Assembly (NCBI RefSeq): GCF_014196225.1
Contig: NZ_JACIDI010000012.1
Span: 22,079-86,078 of the forward strand
DNA: 64,000 nucleotides
Source of the DNA: Bacteroides pyogenes
GTDB lineage: Bacteria > Bacteroidota > Bacteroidia > Bacteroidales > Bacteroidaceae
Reading direction: 5' to 3'
Part shown: piece by piece, positions 8,371-17,775 of the stretch
How the letters are laid out: each line of letters begins with the position of its first letter
Position numbering within the stretch: the first letter of the stretch is position 1
Notes under the pieces: model-generated
What the model was told of the DNA's origin: nothing
Database searches by the model: none
What the model saw: the letters and a program-made list of their open reading frames with translations, nothing else
Program-made: the position numbers and the translations under genes

Positions 8371-8389
8371 AGATTGAACCGTTCAATCT
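8371..8389. promoter_or_regulatory. Perfect palindrome in a gap
   Basis: AGATTGAAC and its complement GTTCAATCT around one central base. It lies about 50 bp beyond the 3' end of the acyl-CoA synthetase gene in AT-rich DNA. Could be a protein site or a small hairpin; no gene start is nearby, so its role is unclear. Confidence 0.35.
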
Positions 8390-8439
8390 ATCTGAATATT
8401 GGACACTTTATTCAATGTCCTTGTTTGCATTAGCGTTTT

Positions 8440-10104
8440 TTATTCTTTTATTTCCTGATACATGAAGCGTTTGATGGATTTTTTGGCTGTTTTCTCAAAC
8501 TCCTCGAAGTGTATCTTTACTTTCGCGATCTGGCTGTATCCGGGAAGTTGTCGGTTCAGCTCGACACGGTTTTCCTCCATCGCCTTTTCAATGTCCGGCT
8601 GTTGGAGACCGTGGGCAAAAGCATCCTCGAAATCAGGGTAGATCAATGCCACCAGTTTGTCGTGCTGCAGCACGATGAGCGACTCGGCTACAAAGGGTAG
8701 GTTGTTCAGCTTGCTTTCGATCTCTTCGGGGTAGATGTTCTGTCCGGCAGAGGTCAGGAGCAGGTTCTTGCTGCGTCCTCTCACCGTGATGTACCCCTTT
8801 TCGTCCATCGTGGCGAGGTCGCCCGTGTGCAGCCATCCGTCGGCATCGATAATCTGTGCCGTAGCTTCCGGGTTCTTATAATAACCGAGCATCAGGTTGA
8901 TGCCCTTGCATACAATCTCTCCGGCTTGGTTGCGCGGGTCGGGCGAATCGATGCGCACCTCCATCCGGCTTGCCGCTTTCCCGCACGAAGCCGTCTTCAG
9001 CATATCCCACCGGCTCGAACAGATGATAGGTCCGCACTCCGTCATGCCGTAGGCGATGGTGTAGGGGAAGCCTATCTTCTTTAAGAACATTTCCACTTCG
9101 GCATTGAAAGGAGCGCCCCCGATGATGATCTCGTCGAAGTTTCCGCCGAATATCTCCATGGCAGCCTGCCGTGCCGATGCTTTGAGCCTGTCGTTCACTA
9201 TGGGGACTTTCAACAGCAGTTTTCCTATCTTGCCGTCTACTTTCGGCAGAATATCTTTCTTGATGATCTTTTCTACGATGAGCGGCACGCACGAGATGAG
9301 CTTCGGCTTGATTTCGGCAAACGATTGTGCGATGATCTTCGGAGAGGGCATGCGGGTGAGGAAGTAGATGTGCGCGCCTGCCGAGAAGCCGTAGAGGAAG
9401 TCGTACACCATGCCGAACACATGTCCCAGCGGAAGCATGGAAACGATGTGGTCGCCCGGATTCACGCGACGCATCTCATGGCAATAAGCCACATTCGACC
9501 AAATGCTCCGGTAGGGCAGCATCACTCCTTTCGAATAGCCCGTAGTGCCCGACGTGTAATTGATGATAGCCAGCTCCTCCGGGCGGTCTTTCCGGTAGCG
9601 GATATGTTCCGGCCGGAAGTTTTTCGGGTAGCGTTGCCCGTAAATCTCGTTCAGGTGGTCGAGCGCGTAACTCAGTTGTTCGTTCCGCAGAATCAGAGGA
9701 GAGAAGTCGGCAAGCGATACAATCCCTTCCAGCAAAGGCATGCACTCTTCGTTCAGATTCTCCCAAATCTGGTCGCCCACAAGTAGTATTTTGGCTTCGG
9801 AATGGTTGACGATGTTGTGTATGTTGTCGGCTTTAAACTCGTGCAATATCGGTACAATCACTGCGCCATAGGTCATCGTGGCGAGAAAACTTACAGCCCA
9901 GTTGGCGCTGTTGCGTCCGCATACCGCAATCTTGTCGCCCGGACGGATGCCTGCACTCTCCAGCACGATGTGAAACTTGGCTATCTTTCGGGCTACATCT
10001 TTATATTGAAACGTGACTCCTTTATAGTCTGTCAGGGCGTCTCTGTCCCAGTTGCCGATAATACTTTGTTCGATATAGTCGATGAATTCATATCCTTGTT
10101 TCAT
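8440..10104 (-). CDS. AMP-dependent acyl-CoA synthetase (long-chain type)
   Basis: Activates a fatty acid to acyl-CoA through an acyl-adenylate; cytoplasmic or membrane-associated. The 554-residue product shows the ANL-family core motifs in order: YTSGTTGYSKGV (P-loop), YGMTECGP, GWLHTGDLATMDEKGY, then GRSKNLLLTSAGQNIYPEEIE, and a C-terminal lysine region (EKTAKKSIKRF). It resembles the FadD/long-chain branch rather than acetyl-CoA synthetase. The start MKQGYEFIDY at 10104 is supported by a TATTTTTG -7 box on the minus strand (10137-10144). Single gene between two repeat arrays. The exact chain-length preference cannot be told. Confidence 0.9.
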   Translation of the reverse strand: MKQGYEFIDYIEQSIIGNWDRDALTDYKGVTFQYKDVARKIAKFHIVLESAGIRPGDKIAVCGRNSANWAVSFLATMTYGAVIVPILHEFKADNIHNIVNHSEAKILLVGDQIWENLNEECMPLLEGIVSLADFSPLILRNEQLSYALDHLNEIYGQRYPKNFRPEHIRYRKDRPEELAIINYTSGTTGYSKGVMLPYRSIWSNVAYCHEMRRVNPGDHIVSMLPLGHVFGMVYDFLYGFSAGAHIYFLTRMPSPKIIAQSFAEIKPKLISCVPLIVEKIIKKDILPKVDGKIGKLLLKVPIVNDRLKASARQAAMEIFGGNFDEIIIGGAPFNAEVEMFLKKIGFPYTIAYGMTECGPIICSSRWDMLKTASCGKAASRMEVRIDSPDPRNQAGEIVCKGINLMLGYYKNPEATAQIIDADGWLHTGDLATMDEKGYITVRGRSKNLLLTSAGQNIYPEEIESKLNNLPFVAESLIVLQHDKLVALIYPDFEDAFAHGLQQPDIEKAMEENRVELNRQLPGYSQIAKVKIHFEEFEKTAKKSIKRFMYQEIKE

Positions 10105-10329
10105 AAGTTTTTTTGCACATTTGGTTTAAAACTGCGCAAAAATAATACTTCATTAACATTAACTCTACTTTGTATTTCACTTTTACGGTAAATTAACGGG
10201 ACAGGGACTCTGTTCCCGTTCTCTCTCATGTGCGGCCGGCATTGAGACGATAAACCATCCGTGAGCCATCAAAACCGTGCGTATGCGAAGTCTTTGCAAC
10301 GGACTTTGCGGCGGGAGCTGAAATTCCTT

Positions 10330-10545
10330 CGACAATCGTCATTGAAAGCGTTGTGTTGCATAATTCCCTGCATAAACGTCATCGAAAGCATTGTGTTGCA
10401 TAATTCTCTGCGTAAACGTCATCGAAAGGGTGTGTTGATACTTCTCCGGACGAACGTCATCGAAAAGCATTGTGTTGCCTAATTCCCTGCATAAACGTCA
10501 TCGAAAGCATGTGTCGGATAGTTCTCTGCATGAATGTCGGAGAAG
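10330..10545. repeat. About 40-bp tandem array, 5-6 copies
   Basis: CGTCAT(C/T)GAAA followed by GCATTGTGTTGC-type sequence recurs at 10337, 10377, 10417, 10455, 10496 and (decayed) 10535. It fills most of the 460-bp gap between the antiporter stop and the acyl-CoA synthetase start. The units are not a multiple of three and nothing suggests coding. Confidence 0.9.
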
Positions 10546-10566
10546 CGTGTGTGAAAGGCAAGTTTT

Positions 10567-12030
10567 CTATTCCTTCGTTGCTGCTTCTTTCGGCTTTTCG
10601 GAGATAAGCAGCAGCTTGTCCCCTTCATGCAGTTTCAGACTTCCGTTGGGGATCAGGAATTCGTCGTCCCGTTTCACTATCATCACCAACGTACCTTTGG
10701 GCAGATTCATATCTTTCAGCGTATCGGCTTTTTCGAGCATTTCTGCGGTGATGGTCATATCTTTCAGGTCGGTATCTATCTCTTCGGGTAGTTCCACGCC
10801 GAATTCGTTGCCCGTTTTCTCCAGCGGGGTGGAGAGTTGCAGGAAGCGGGCTGCGGCCGACACGGTAGTGCCTTGTATCACCAGCGAGAGGATTGTGATA
10901 AAGAATACGATATTGAAAATAAGGTTCGATTCCTCTATGCCTGCCACTACCGGATAGGTGGCGAAGATGATGGGCACTGCTCCGCGCAGTCCTACCCAAG
11001 AGACGAACAGGCGCGACTTGCAGGTGATGCCGCGGAAAGGGAGAAGCGATATGAATACGCTCAGCGGACGGCTAACGAGGATCATGAAGATGCCGATCAG
11101 CGAAGCTACTATGGCTACTTCGAGCATTTCGTGCGGATTCACCAGCAATCCCAGACACAGGAACATGATGATCTGAAACAGCCACGAAAGCCCGTCCATG
11201 AAGGTATAAATCTCTTTCCGGTTGGTAATCTTATTGTTTCCTACGATCATTCCGGCGATATAAACCGCCAGATAGCCGTTCCCTTTCAGCAGCGTGGTGA
11301 CGGAGAAGGTGAAGAAAACGAACGAGAGTAGCAGGATGGGATACAGTGCCTGATTGTCGATGTTGAACATGTTCACCTTGCGGATGGCGAGTTTGCCGAG
11401 CAGGTATCCCAACGCTCCTCCCACGATGAACTGTACTGCGAAAGAAGAGATCATCGTGCCTATACCCATCCCCGCCGACTGGATAAACTGTATCAGGATG
11501 ATGGTAAGCATATAGGCCATCGGGTCGTTGCTTCCGCTTTCGAGTTCGAGCATGGGGCGAAGGTTGTGCTTCAGGTTCATCTTTTGCGAGCGGAGAATGG
11601 CGAACACCGATGCCGAATCGGTAGACGACATGGTGGCGGCGAGCAGCAGTGAAGTGGTCAGGGGCAAGTGGATGTTGGTCCAGCTCATGCCCGACAGCCA
11701 CCAGATAAAGATACCCGTAAAGAGAGCTGTGAGCAAGACCCCTATCGTCGACAGTACGACGCCCGGCGCCATCACCGGTTTTATTTCCCTGAATTTCGTG
11801 TCCATTCCGCCTGAGAACAGAATGACGCTCAGGGCGACCATGCCGATAAACTGCGCTTCTTTGGCATTGTGGAATTCCAATCCGAATCCGTCGCTTCCGA
11901 ACAGCATACCCACTAAGAGGAACAATAGCAACGCGGGTACGCCAAAGCGATAGCCGGTTTTTCCGGCAACAATGCTGGCAAATAGTAAGACCGAGCCTAC
12001 CAATATGATGTTTTCTGCTGTAAATGCCAT
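10567..12030 (-). CDS. CPA1-type potassium (or sodium)/proton antiporter
   Basis: Inner-membrane cation/proton exchanger for pH and ion balance. The 487-residue protein has about 12-13 hydrophobic segments, the CPA1 signatures STDSASVFAIL and ESGSNDPMAY (the ND motif that carries the transported charge), and WVGLRGAVPI near the end of the membrane part. A soluble C-terminal domain (about residues 400-480, TLKDMNLPKGTLVMIVKRDDEFLIPNGSLKL) matches the RCK_C/TrkA-C fold that binds a ligand. This architecture is that of NhaP2/CvrA, which prefers potassium. Single gene, with repeat DNA at both ends. Confidence 0.92.
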   Translation of the reverse strand: MAFTAENIILVGSVLLFASIVAGKTGYRFGVPALLLFLLVGMLFGSDGFGLEFHNAKEAQFIGMVALSVILFSGGMDTKFREIKPVMAPGVVLSTIGVLLTALFTGIFIWWLSGMSWTNIHLPLTTSLLLAATMSSTDSASVFAILRSQKMNLKHNLRPMLELESGSNDPMAYMLTIILIQFIQSAGMGIGTMISSFAVQFIVGGALGYLLGKLAIRKVNMFNIDNQALYPILLLSFVFFTFSVTTLLKGNGYLAVYIAGMIVGNNKITNRKEIYTFMDGLSWLFQIIMFLCLGLLVNPHEMLEVAIVASLIGIFMILVSRPLSVFISLLPFRGITCKSRLFVSWVGLRGAVPIIFATYPVVAGIEESNLIFNIVFFITILSLVIQGTTVSAAARFLQLSTPLEKTGNEFGVELPEEIDTDLKDMTITAEMLEKADTLKDMNLPKGTLVMIVKRDDEFLIPNGSLKLHEGDKLLLISEKPKEAATKE

Positions 12031-12142
12031 AATAAATCAGATGGTTGTAAAGTAATCGTTCGTTTGTCAGTTTTATATTTTGCGCGAAGGTACGCATTAT
12101 TTGAAAACAAATAAAATCTCTTCGGAGGATATTTGTTTCCCG

Positions 12143-12400
12143 CCTGAAAAGATTTCCGCTTTTGTCTACATAAACATTTTCATTGGCCTGAGTAAAAATC
12201 GGCCTTTGCCTGAAAAGATATTTCCGTTTGTTTGAATCTGTTTTTCCTCTTAGGCAAACGTACTTTTTCTTAGACAAAAATTCCGGATGATTTTTTCCGT
12301 TTCAATGGCTGTCTTCCGTCGAAGGTGATTGTAGACGACGGTAGCTTTCTCACGGATACGCTCCGATTGAATGGCTGCCTTCCGGCAATCGCGATTATTT
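12143..12400. repeat. 66-bp spaced repeat between antiporter and uracil permease
   Basis: CCTGAAAAGAT followed by TTCCG starts at 12143 and 12209 (66 bp), with a weak third copy near 12275. Further right, TCAATGGCT and TGAATGGCTG-C-CTTCCG occur at 12302 and 12368, again 66 bp. The region is 395 bp long and holds no gene. Confidence 0.75.
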
Positions 12401-12435
12401 TTCCCCAAAAAAGCTGTCATTTTATTTGAAAAGAT

Positions 12436-12443
12436 TAATTTTG
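12436..12443 (+). promoter_or_regulatory. Candidate -7 box for the uracil permease
   Basis: TAATTTTG matches TAnnTTTG and ends 27 bp before the ATG at 12471. No clear -33 box. Confidence 0.45.
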
Positions 12444-12470
12444 TGCGAAATAAATCGATATTACACTTTT

Positions 12471-13655
12471 ATGGACTCAAACAATCTTACTCCTTTCCGG
12501 AAAGGGGTGGTAGGAGTACAATTCCTGTTTGTCGCATTCGGGGCTACCGTACTTGTGCCGTTATTAGTGGGGCTCGACCCTTCCACTGCGTTATTCACTG
12601 CCGGTATCGGCACGCTTATTTTCCATGCGGTGACCCGTGGGAAAGTTCCCATCTTCTTGGGAAGCAGCTTTGCTTTTATCGCTCCCATCATCAAGGCTAC
12701 CGAACTTTACGGGTTGCCCGGCACGCTTTCGGGCATGGTCGGCGTCGCTTTCGTCTATTTCCTGATGAGCGTCCTCGTCAAGTGGCAGGGGGGCAGAGTG
12801 ATCGAACGTCTGTTTCCTCCCGTCGTCATCGGGCCGGTGATTATTCTCATTGGATTGTCTCTGGCGGGCGCTGGAGTCGATATGGCGAAAGAAAACTGGG
12901 TGCTGGCGCTCCTTTCGCTGCTGACGGCGGTAGTGGTCTCCATGAAGGCGAAAGGGCTTCTGAAGCTGATTCCTATCTTCTGCGGAATCATAGTCGGTTA
13001 TCTTGCAGCCTGGCTGTTCTACGGGCTCGACCTTTCGGGAGTGAGAGACGCTGCTTGGATCGGTCTTCCCCGATTCGTTTTCCCCTCTTTCTCGTGGGAG
13101 CCTGTCCTGTTCATGATTCCCGTTGCCATTGCCCCGGTGATAGAACATATCGGAGACGTGTATGTGGTGAACACCGTTGCGGGTAAAGATTTCGTGAAAG
13201 ACCCCGGATTGCACCGCACGTTATTGGGCGACGGTCTGGCTTGTTTCTTCGCCGGACTGGTGGGAGGCCCCCCCGTGACCACCTACTCCGAAGTTACGGG
13301 CGCCATGTCGCTGACCAAAATCACCAACCCGCAAGTGATTCGCATTGCCGCAGTCACCGCCATCCTGTTTTCGGTGATCGGTAAAGTCAGTGCGTTGCTG
13401 AAGTCCATTCCCGCCGCAGTGCTGGGCGGAATCATGCTGTTGCTTTTCGGAACCATTGCCTGTGCCGGTATCGGGAGTCTGTTGAACAACTGCGTGGATT
13501 TGAGCCGTACGAGAAACATCGTGATTGTTTCGCTGACGTTGACGGTCGGCATCGGCGGTGCGGTGCTGAGCTGGGGAAACTTCTCTCTGTCGGGCATCGG
13601 ACTGGCGGCACTGGTGGGAGTGTTGCTCAACCTGATTTTACCTAAAGAGGCGTAA
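12471..13655 (+). CDS. uraA: Uracil/xanthine permease (NCS2 family)
   Basis: Proton-coupled nucleobase importer in the inner membrane. The start is set at [12 protein letters not shown] (12471), because the 15 codons upstream are AT-rich leader. The 394-residue product has about 14 hydrophobic segments and NCS2 landmarks: [48 protein letters not shown] (the conserved glutamate of transmembrane 8) and [15 protein letters not shown] (transmembrane 10). Those two motifs point to uracil (UraA) rather than purines. Strong hairpin terminator follows. Confidence 0.93.
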   Translation: MDSNNLTPFRKGVVGVQFLFVAFGATVLVPLLVGLDPSTALFTAGIGTLIFHAVTRGKVPIFLGSSFAFIAPIIKATELYGLPGTLSGMVGVAFVYFLMSVLVKWQGGRVIERLFPPVVIGPVIILIGLSLAGAGVDMAKENWVLALLSLLTAVVVSMKAKGLLKLIPIFCGIIVGYLAAWLFYGLDLSGVRDAAWIGLPRFVFPSFSWEPVLFMIPVAIAPVIEHIGDVYVVNTVAGKDFVKDPGLHRTLLGDGLACFFAGLVGGPPVTTYSEVTGAMSLTKITNPQVIRIAAVTAILFSVIGKVSALLKSIPAAVLGGIMLLLFGTIACAGIGSLLNNCVDLSRTRNIVIVSLTLTVGIGGAVLSWGNFSLSGIGLAALVGVLLNLILPKEA

Positions 13656-13658
13656 AAT

Positions 13659-13700
13659 TTCGGGGCAGCCCCGCTTTACTTGTAAGCGGGTTGCCCCGAA
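13659..13700 (+). terminator. Hairpin after uraA
   Basis: TTCGGGGCAGCCCCGCTT pairs with AAGCGGGTTGCCCCGAA around TACTTGT; one bulged base and one wobble. It begins 3 bp after the stop codon. There is no T-run, so it may act as an RNA-stabilising end or factor-dependent terminator. Confidence 0.7.
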
Positions 13701-13890
13701 GTAATACAAAACCCGAAAGCGATTGTTCTGTGTTTGCTTAGCTTCAAATCGGCTGCCCCGAAATAGCAACAAAGCCCAAAAGCGATTGCTCTGTCCTCGC
13801 TTTACTTTAAGCGTGCTACTTCAAAATAACTACAAAATGCAAAAGTGATCGCTTCATCTTCTCTTTGCTTCAAGTACTCCGCCCCGAAAT
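13691..13890. repeat. 62-63-bp tandem array, 3-4 copies
   Basis: TTGCCCCGAA (13691), CTGCCCCGAAA (13753), CTACTTCAAAA (13816) and CCGCCCCGAAA (13878) head successive units that also share AAAGCGATTG-CTCTGT. The first unit starts inside the uraA terminator hairpin, so the array seems to have grown out of that terminator. Confidence 0.85.
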
Positions 13891-13927
13891 CCTGTGATGA
13901 GGCAGCTTCGTTCCCGCTGCATTCCCT

Positions 13928-15559
13928 TTAGGCCAGAAACTTCACCAAGTCTTCGTCTACCGAACTGATACCTCCGATGCCGAATTGCTCCACCAACACT
14001 TTCGTGACGTTCGGTGAAAGGAAAGCGGGAAGGGTAGGCCCGAGATGAATCTGTTTCACACCCAGAGAAAGCAACGCCAGCAGTACGATGACCGCCTTCT
14101 GCTCGTACCATGCGATGTTGTAGACAATCGGGAGGCGGTTGATGTCGTCGAGTCCGAACGCCTCTTTCAGCTTCAGGGCGATGACAGCAAGCGAATAGCT
14201 GTCGTTGCACTGTCCGGCGTCGAGCACGCGGGGGATGCCGTTGATGTCGCCCAGCTCGAGCTTGTTGTAGCGATACTTCGCGCACCCTGCCGTCAGGATT
14301 ACCGTGTCTGCGGGCAACCTGCGGGCAAACTCGGTGTAGTAGTCGCGGCTTTTCATCCGTCCGTCGCAACCCGCCATCACGAAGAACTTACGTATCGCCC
14401 CGCTTTTCACCGCTTCCACCACCTTATCCGCCAGCGCCGTCACCTGTGCATGGGCAAAGCCTCCCGTAATCGTCCCGCTTTCGATGGCGACAGGGGGCAG
14501 GCATCGTTTGGCATGGGCGATGATGGCGGAGAAATCTTTCGGTTGCCCGTCTTTCCGTTCGGGGATGTAGAACGCACCGTCGAGCCCGCATGCGCCCGTC
14601 ACGTAGATGCGGTCTTTGTATGAGGCGTTGGAGCGGGGAGGAACGATGCAGTTGCTCGTAAACAGGATGGGACCGTTGAAACTCTCGAACTCCTCTTTCT
14701 GCTTCCACCACGCATTGCCGTAATTGCCCGCCAGATGTTTGTGCTTTTTCAACTGCGGGTAGTAGTGCGCAGGCAGCATCTCGCTGTGCGTGTACACGTC
14801 CACTCCCGTGCCTTCCGTCTGCTGAAGCAGCTCTTCGAGGTCTTTCAGGTCGTGCCCGCTGATGAGGATACCCGGATTGTTGCGCACTCCGATGTTCACT
14901 TCCGAAATCTCCGGGTTGCCGTATGCGCCCGTGTTGGCGGCGTCGAGCATAGCCATCGCTGTCACGCCGTGCCTTCCCGTTTCCAGCGTCAGCCCGATGA
15001 GTTCCTCCACGCCGATGTCCGTGCGTGTGAGCTGCACCAGCGCATGCTGCATGAAAGCGAAAATCTCCGCCGACTTGTGTCCCAGATTGCCGGCGTGTTC
15101 GGCATAGGCCGCCATTCCCTTCAGTCCGTAGTGCACCAGCTCCTTCAGCGAGCGGATGTCTTCGTCGGCGGTGCGTAGCACGCCCACCGTCGCCGCTTTC
15201 TCTGCAAATTCTTCCTCCGTTCCGTCCCATAGACATTCGTCGGGAGCGTTGTCCACCGCAACTCTCTTGCCCAACTCCCTTTTCAGTTGCAACCCCGTCT
15301 TTATCTTTTCGGTGATATTCTCACGGCTGAAATTGGCATTCGTTATGGTGACGAATAGTGAGTCGTATATAAATTTGTCGGCCTCTTCGCAAGGTGTTCC
15401 CGCTTCGCTCAGACGTTCGTTGTAGACTGCGATTCCGCGCACTACGAAGAGCAAAAGGTCTTGCAGGTTCGATACTTCGGATGTTTTGCCGCATACCCCT
15501 TTCAGGATGCAGCCTGTGCCCATGGCGGTTTCTTGACATTGATAACAGAACATACTCAT
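13928..15559 (-). CDS. hcp: Hybrid-cluster protein / hydroxylamine reductase
   Basis: Oxygen-sensitive Fe-S/oxo-Fe-S protein that reduces nitric oxide or hydroxylamine and helps resist nitrosative stress. The 543-residue product starts [11 protein letters not shown] with the N-terminal cluster cysteines Cys5, Cys8, Cys17 and Cys23. The hybrid-cluster ligands are visible later: [10 protein letters not shown] (His), [23 protein letters not shown] and [10 protein letters not shown]. This is the class I/II type of anaerobes. Expression is probably under the Crp/Fnr-type regulator encoded just upstream, through the TTGTAAC-N4-GTTACAA palindrome 67 bp before the start. No hcr reductase gene is adjacent. 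Confidence 0.95.
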   Translation of the reverse strand: MSMFCYQCQETAMGTGCILKGVCGKTSEVSNLQDLLLFVVRGIAVYNERLSEAGTPCEEADKFIYDSLFVTITNANFSRENITEKIKTGLQLKRELGKRVAVDNAPDECLWDGTEEEFAEKAATVGVLRTADEDIRSLKELVHYGLKGMAAYAEHAGNLGHKSAEIFAFMQHALVQLTRTDIGVEELIGLTLETGRHGVTAMAMLDAANTGAYGNPEISEVNIGVRNNPGILISGHDLKDLEELLQQTEGTGVDVYTHSEMLPAHYYPQLKKHKHLAGNYGNAWWKQKEEFESFNGPILFTSNCIVPPRSNASYKDRIYVTGACGLDGAFYIPERKDGQPKDFSAIIAHAKRCLPPVAIESGTITGGFAHAQVTALADKVVEAVKSGAIRKFFVMAGCDGRMKSRDYYTEFARRLPADTVILTAGCAKYRYNKLELGDINGIPRVLDAGQCNDSYSLAVIALKLKEAFGLDDINRLPIVYNIAWYEQKAVIVLLALLSLGVKQIHLGPTLPAFLSPNVTKVLVEQFGIGGISSVDEDLVKFLA

Positions 15560-15596
15560 AATTTCTACGTTTTAGTTGGTTTCTTCATTATGAGTG

Positions 15597-15643
15597 CAAA
15601 GATAGGGGAGAAGTGCCGGGCGGTTTTGTAACCAATGTTACAA
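15597..15643 (-). promoter_or_regulatory. hcp promoter with HcpR-type operator
   Basis: Minus-strand -7 box TATCTTTG is at 15604-15597. Upstream of it an 18-bp perfect palindrome, TTGTAACCAATGTTACAA (15626-15643), is centred near -44 from the predicted start of transcription, where class II Crp/Fnr activators bind. The GTAAC-N4-GTTAC form is what is expected for HcpR regulators of Bacteroidetes. Confidence 0.85.
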
Positions 15644-15711
15644 CGGCTCGTTTTTTCGGTTCGCTTCCGATCGGGAGGGGAAAGGGGATGCAGGTGGCAG
15701 CTTTGCCGTAG

Positions 15712-15815
15712 CAGTTGGATGGGGCGTCTGCCTGCAAGGTGCTCACCGGCTTGCGTGCGCCGTTCTCCGTCTGTTACCGTATCAGTTGCGTGAGGGCATC
15801 TGTCCGCAGGATGGT
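15712..15815. repeat. 72-bp duplication of the regulator gene's 3' end
   Basis: CAGTTG at 15712 and again at 15783, followed by matching blocks (GTCTGCCTGCAAGGTGCTCACC against ATCTGTCCGCAGGATGGTCACC) about 72 bp apart. The right copy is the C-terminal coding end of the Crp/Fnr gene; the left copy is a degenerate duplicate beyond its stop codon. Confidence 0.7.
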
Positions 15816-16442
15816 CACCAGCTTGCGGTCGACCGCTATCAGGCCGTCTTCCTGCATGCGTGCCAGTTCGCGTGCTAGCGAGGGGCGAGATACGCCAAAG
15901 TAGTCGCTCAGCGCCTGTTGCGAGCGGTCGAGCCTGACGCGGGACTGCCCCTGCTGCCTGTGCAATCGCAGCAGATACGAGGCGATCTTCTGCCGGATGG
16001 TTTTGAACGACATGAAGAACAGCTTGTCCGATAGCGTGCGGGCGTAATTGGCGGAAAGATTCATGTAATTTTCCAGAAAGCGTTCGTTCCGGCGAAACAG
16101 TTCCAATACGCCCGATTTCGGTATTTCGATCGTTTCCGTCGGCTCATTGGCAGTCACCTCCACCGGATAGCGGTTTTCATCGCCGAAGAGGAATAACGGG
16201 GCCAAAGCCCGCGGAGCGGCGATGTCCTCCACCTTCACGAGCCGTCCCGAATAGTCGATCATCTCGCCCCGCACGCTCCCTTTGGCGAGAATCACGAGGC
16301 GGTTGCACACATCGCCCTGCCTTGCCAGAACTTCTCCTTTCCTGTATGAGCGCATGCGGAAGTTGACCTCTGCCAGAGCCGACGAGAGTGTTTCGGGCGC
16401 AATGCCCCTGAACAGCGGATTGTCTATGAGTGTCGAATACAT
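15774..16442 (-). CDS. Crp/Fnr-family regulator, HcpR-like
   Basis: Transcription factor of 222 residues: N-terminal cyclic-nucleotide-binding-like beta barrel (about 15-115), long dimer helix, and C-terminal winged helix-turn-helix (QQALSDYFGVSRPSLARELARMQEDGLI, about 175-205). The four N-terminal cysteines of Fnr are absent. It lies directly upstream of hcp in the same direction, and the hcp promoter has a matching palindrome, so I infer an HcpR role: sensing nitric oxide (haem in P. gingivalis HcpR) and activating hcp. It follows the histidine-kinase stop by only 20 bp, so it may also be read through from the upstream operon. Confidence 0.85.
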   Translation of the reverse strand: MYSTLIDNPLFRGIAPETLSSALAEVNFRMRSYRKGEVLARQGDVCNRLVILAKGSVRGEMIDYSGRLVKVEDIAAPRALAPLFLFGDENRYPVEVTANEPTETIEIPKSGVLELFRRNERFLENYMNLSANYARTLSDKLFFMSFKTIRQKIASYLLRLHRQQGQSRVRLDRSQQALSDYFGVSRPSLARELARMQEDGLIAVDRKLVTILRTDALTQLIR

Positions 16443-16461
16443 ATCGGATACGGTTTGGTTT

Positions 16462-17775
16462 TCATTTAAAGTTCATTCTGAACCGGGTTTCCTTGCCCGG
16501 CAGCAGCACGAGGTTGCCGCCCGAAAGCCGCATGATCCGGCGCGAAACGCTCAGCCCCACGCCGCTTCCCCCTTCCTTGGTGGTGAAGAACGGGATGAAG
16601 ATGTGCTCCGCCGCTTCGGGAGGAATGGCGGGCCCGTTGTTGCCTACCTCTATCCATACTTCCTCCTTGTCGTTGCACGAGGCTTTGATGTCTATCCGTC
16701 CGTCTGCCCGGTCGCCGATGGCCTGAATGGCGTTCTTCAGTATGTTCACGACCACCTGCGACACCAAGTTCTCGTCGGCATACAGAATCAGCTCTTCGGG
16801 GCATATCTCCGTTTCGAAACGGATGTGCCCGCACGGATACTGATGGCGGGCGAGGGCGATCATTCGTTCGATGAACGGCTTGACGTCGAACAACACCGGT
16901 TCGGGCGGAGGGATGCGCGTGAGGCGGCGGTAAGAATCGGTGAAGGCGAGCAACCCCTTGCCCGTGGCGCTGATGGCCTGCAAGCCCCGGATTGTTTCGG
17001 CGTCTTTGCCTTCCGGAGCCGACAGAAGCGTATCGCTGATGGAGGTGAGGGGAGTGATTGAGTTCATGATTTCGTGCGTCAGCACCCTTGTCAGCCGTAT
17101 CCACGATTCCGCCTCTTTCTCGTCCAGCTCGGTGTTGATGTCGCTTAGCGCGAGGATGCGCAAGTGCTCTCCCCGTACCGTTATGTCCGACACGCGGATC
17201 ACCAGATTCACCGTTCCCCGCTCGTTGTGGAGCGTCGCCTGCATACGGTCGCCCGCCCGGCACGCCTCCAACTGTTCCGCCAGCAGGCTGTCTGTGTTGC
17301 GCAACTGCCTGACGTGCGTGAACACCGTCAGTCCCAGCAGCCGCATCGCCTCCCTGTTCTTCCGGTACACAGCCCCGTTGTCGTTGAGCACCAGCACCCC
17401 CGTATCCACGAAGTCGAGTATCAGTTCGTAATACTTCTCCTGTTCCGCCGTTTCCGTCTTCACGCGGTACAGTATCTGCGCCACACGGTTCAACGCCTCG
17501 TGTACGGCGCGGCTTTCTCCCGTGCCCGATGTTTCGTCGAACCGGAAGCTGTTGTCGTTGTTCTCCAGCGCGTCGAGCATGAAGAGCACCTCGCGCGTAT
17601 GCCTGCGGTACATGCGTATCTGCCATGCCATGCTCAGCGCCAGCAGGACGGCGAGGAGGGCCGCCCCCGCGTATTCGCCCCCGAAGGCTGCCGCCGCCGT
17701 TGCGAAGCAGAGGCCGACGGTGAGCAGTATGCCTACGAGGCAGTGCCCCGACATTTTTCGGAATAGTGCGTTCAT
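16462..17775 (-). CDS. NtrB-type sensor histidine kinase
   Basis: Two-component sensor of 437 residues. Two transmembrane helices at the N terminus (about 10-32 and 35-53) with almost no periplasmic loop, a linker, a PAS-like region (about 115-215), the HisKA box LTHEIMNSITPL with the phospho-accepting His, then the ATPase domain: NILKNAIQAI (N box), VEVGNNGPAI (G1), FIPFFTTKEGGSGVGLSVSRRIM (F and G2). A sensor without an extracellular domain suggests a signal from the membrane or cytoplasm. Its start overlaps the stop of the regulator gene by 4 bp (ATGA), so the two are translationally coupled. Confidence 0.93.
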   Translation of the reverse strand: MNALFRKMSGHCLVGILLTVGLCFATAAAAFGGEYAGAALLAVLLALSMAWQIRMYRRHTREVLFMLDALENNDNSFRFDETSGTGESRAVHEALNRVAQILYRVKTETAEQEKYYELILDFVDTGVLVLNDNGAVYRKNREAMRLLGLTVFTHVRQLRNTDSLLAEQLEACRAGDRMQATLHNERGTVNLVIRVSDITVRGEHLRILALSDINTELDEKEAESWIRLTRVLTHEIMNSITPLTSISDTLLSAPEGKDAETIRGLQAISATGKGLLAFTDSYRRLTRIPPPEPVLFDVKPFIERMIALARHQYPCGHIRFETEICPEELILYADENLVSQVVVNILKNAIQAIGDRADGRIDIKASCNDKEEVWIEVGNNGPAIPPEAAEHIFIPFFTTKEGGSGVGLSVSRRIMRLSGGNLVLLPGKETRFRMNFK

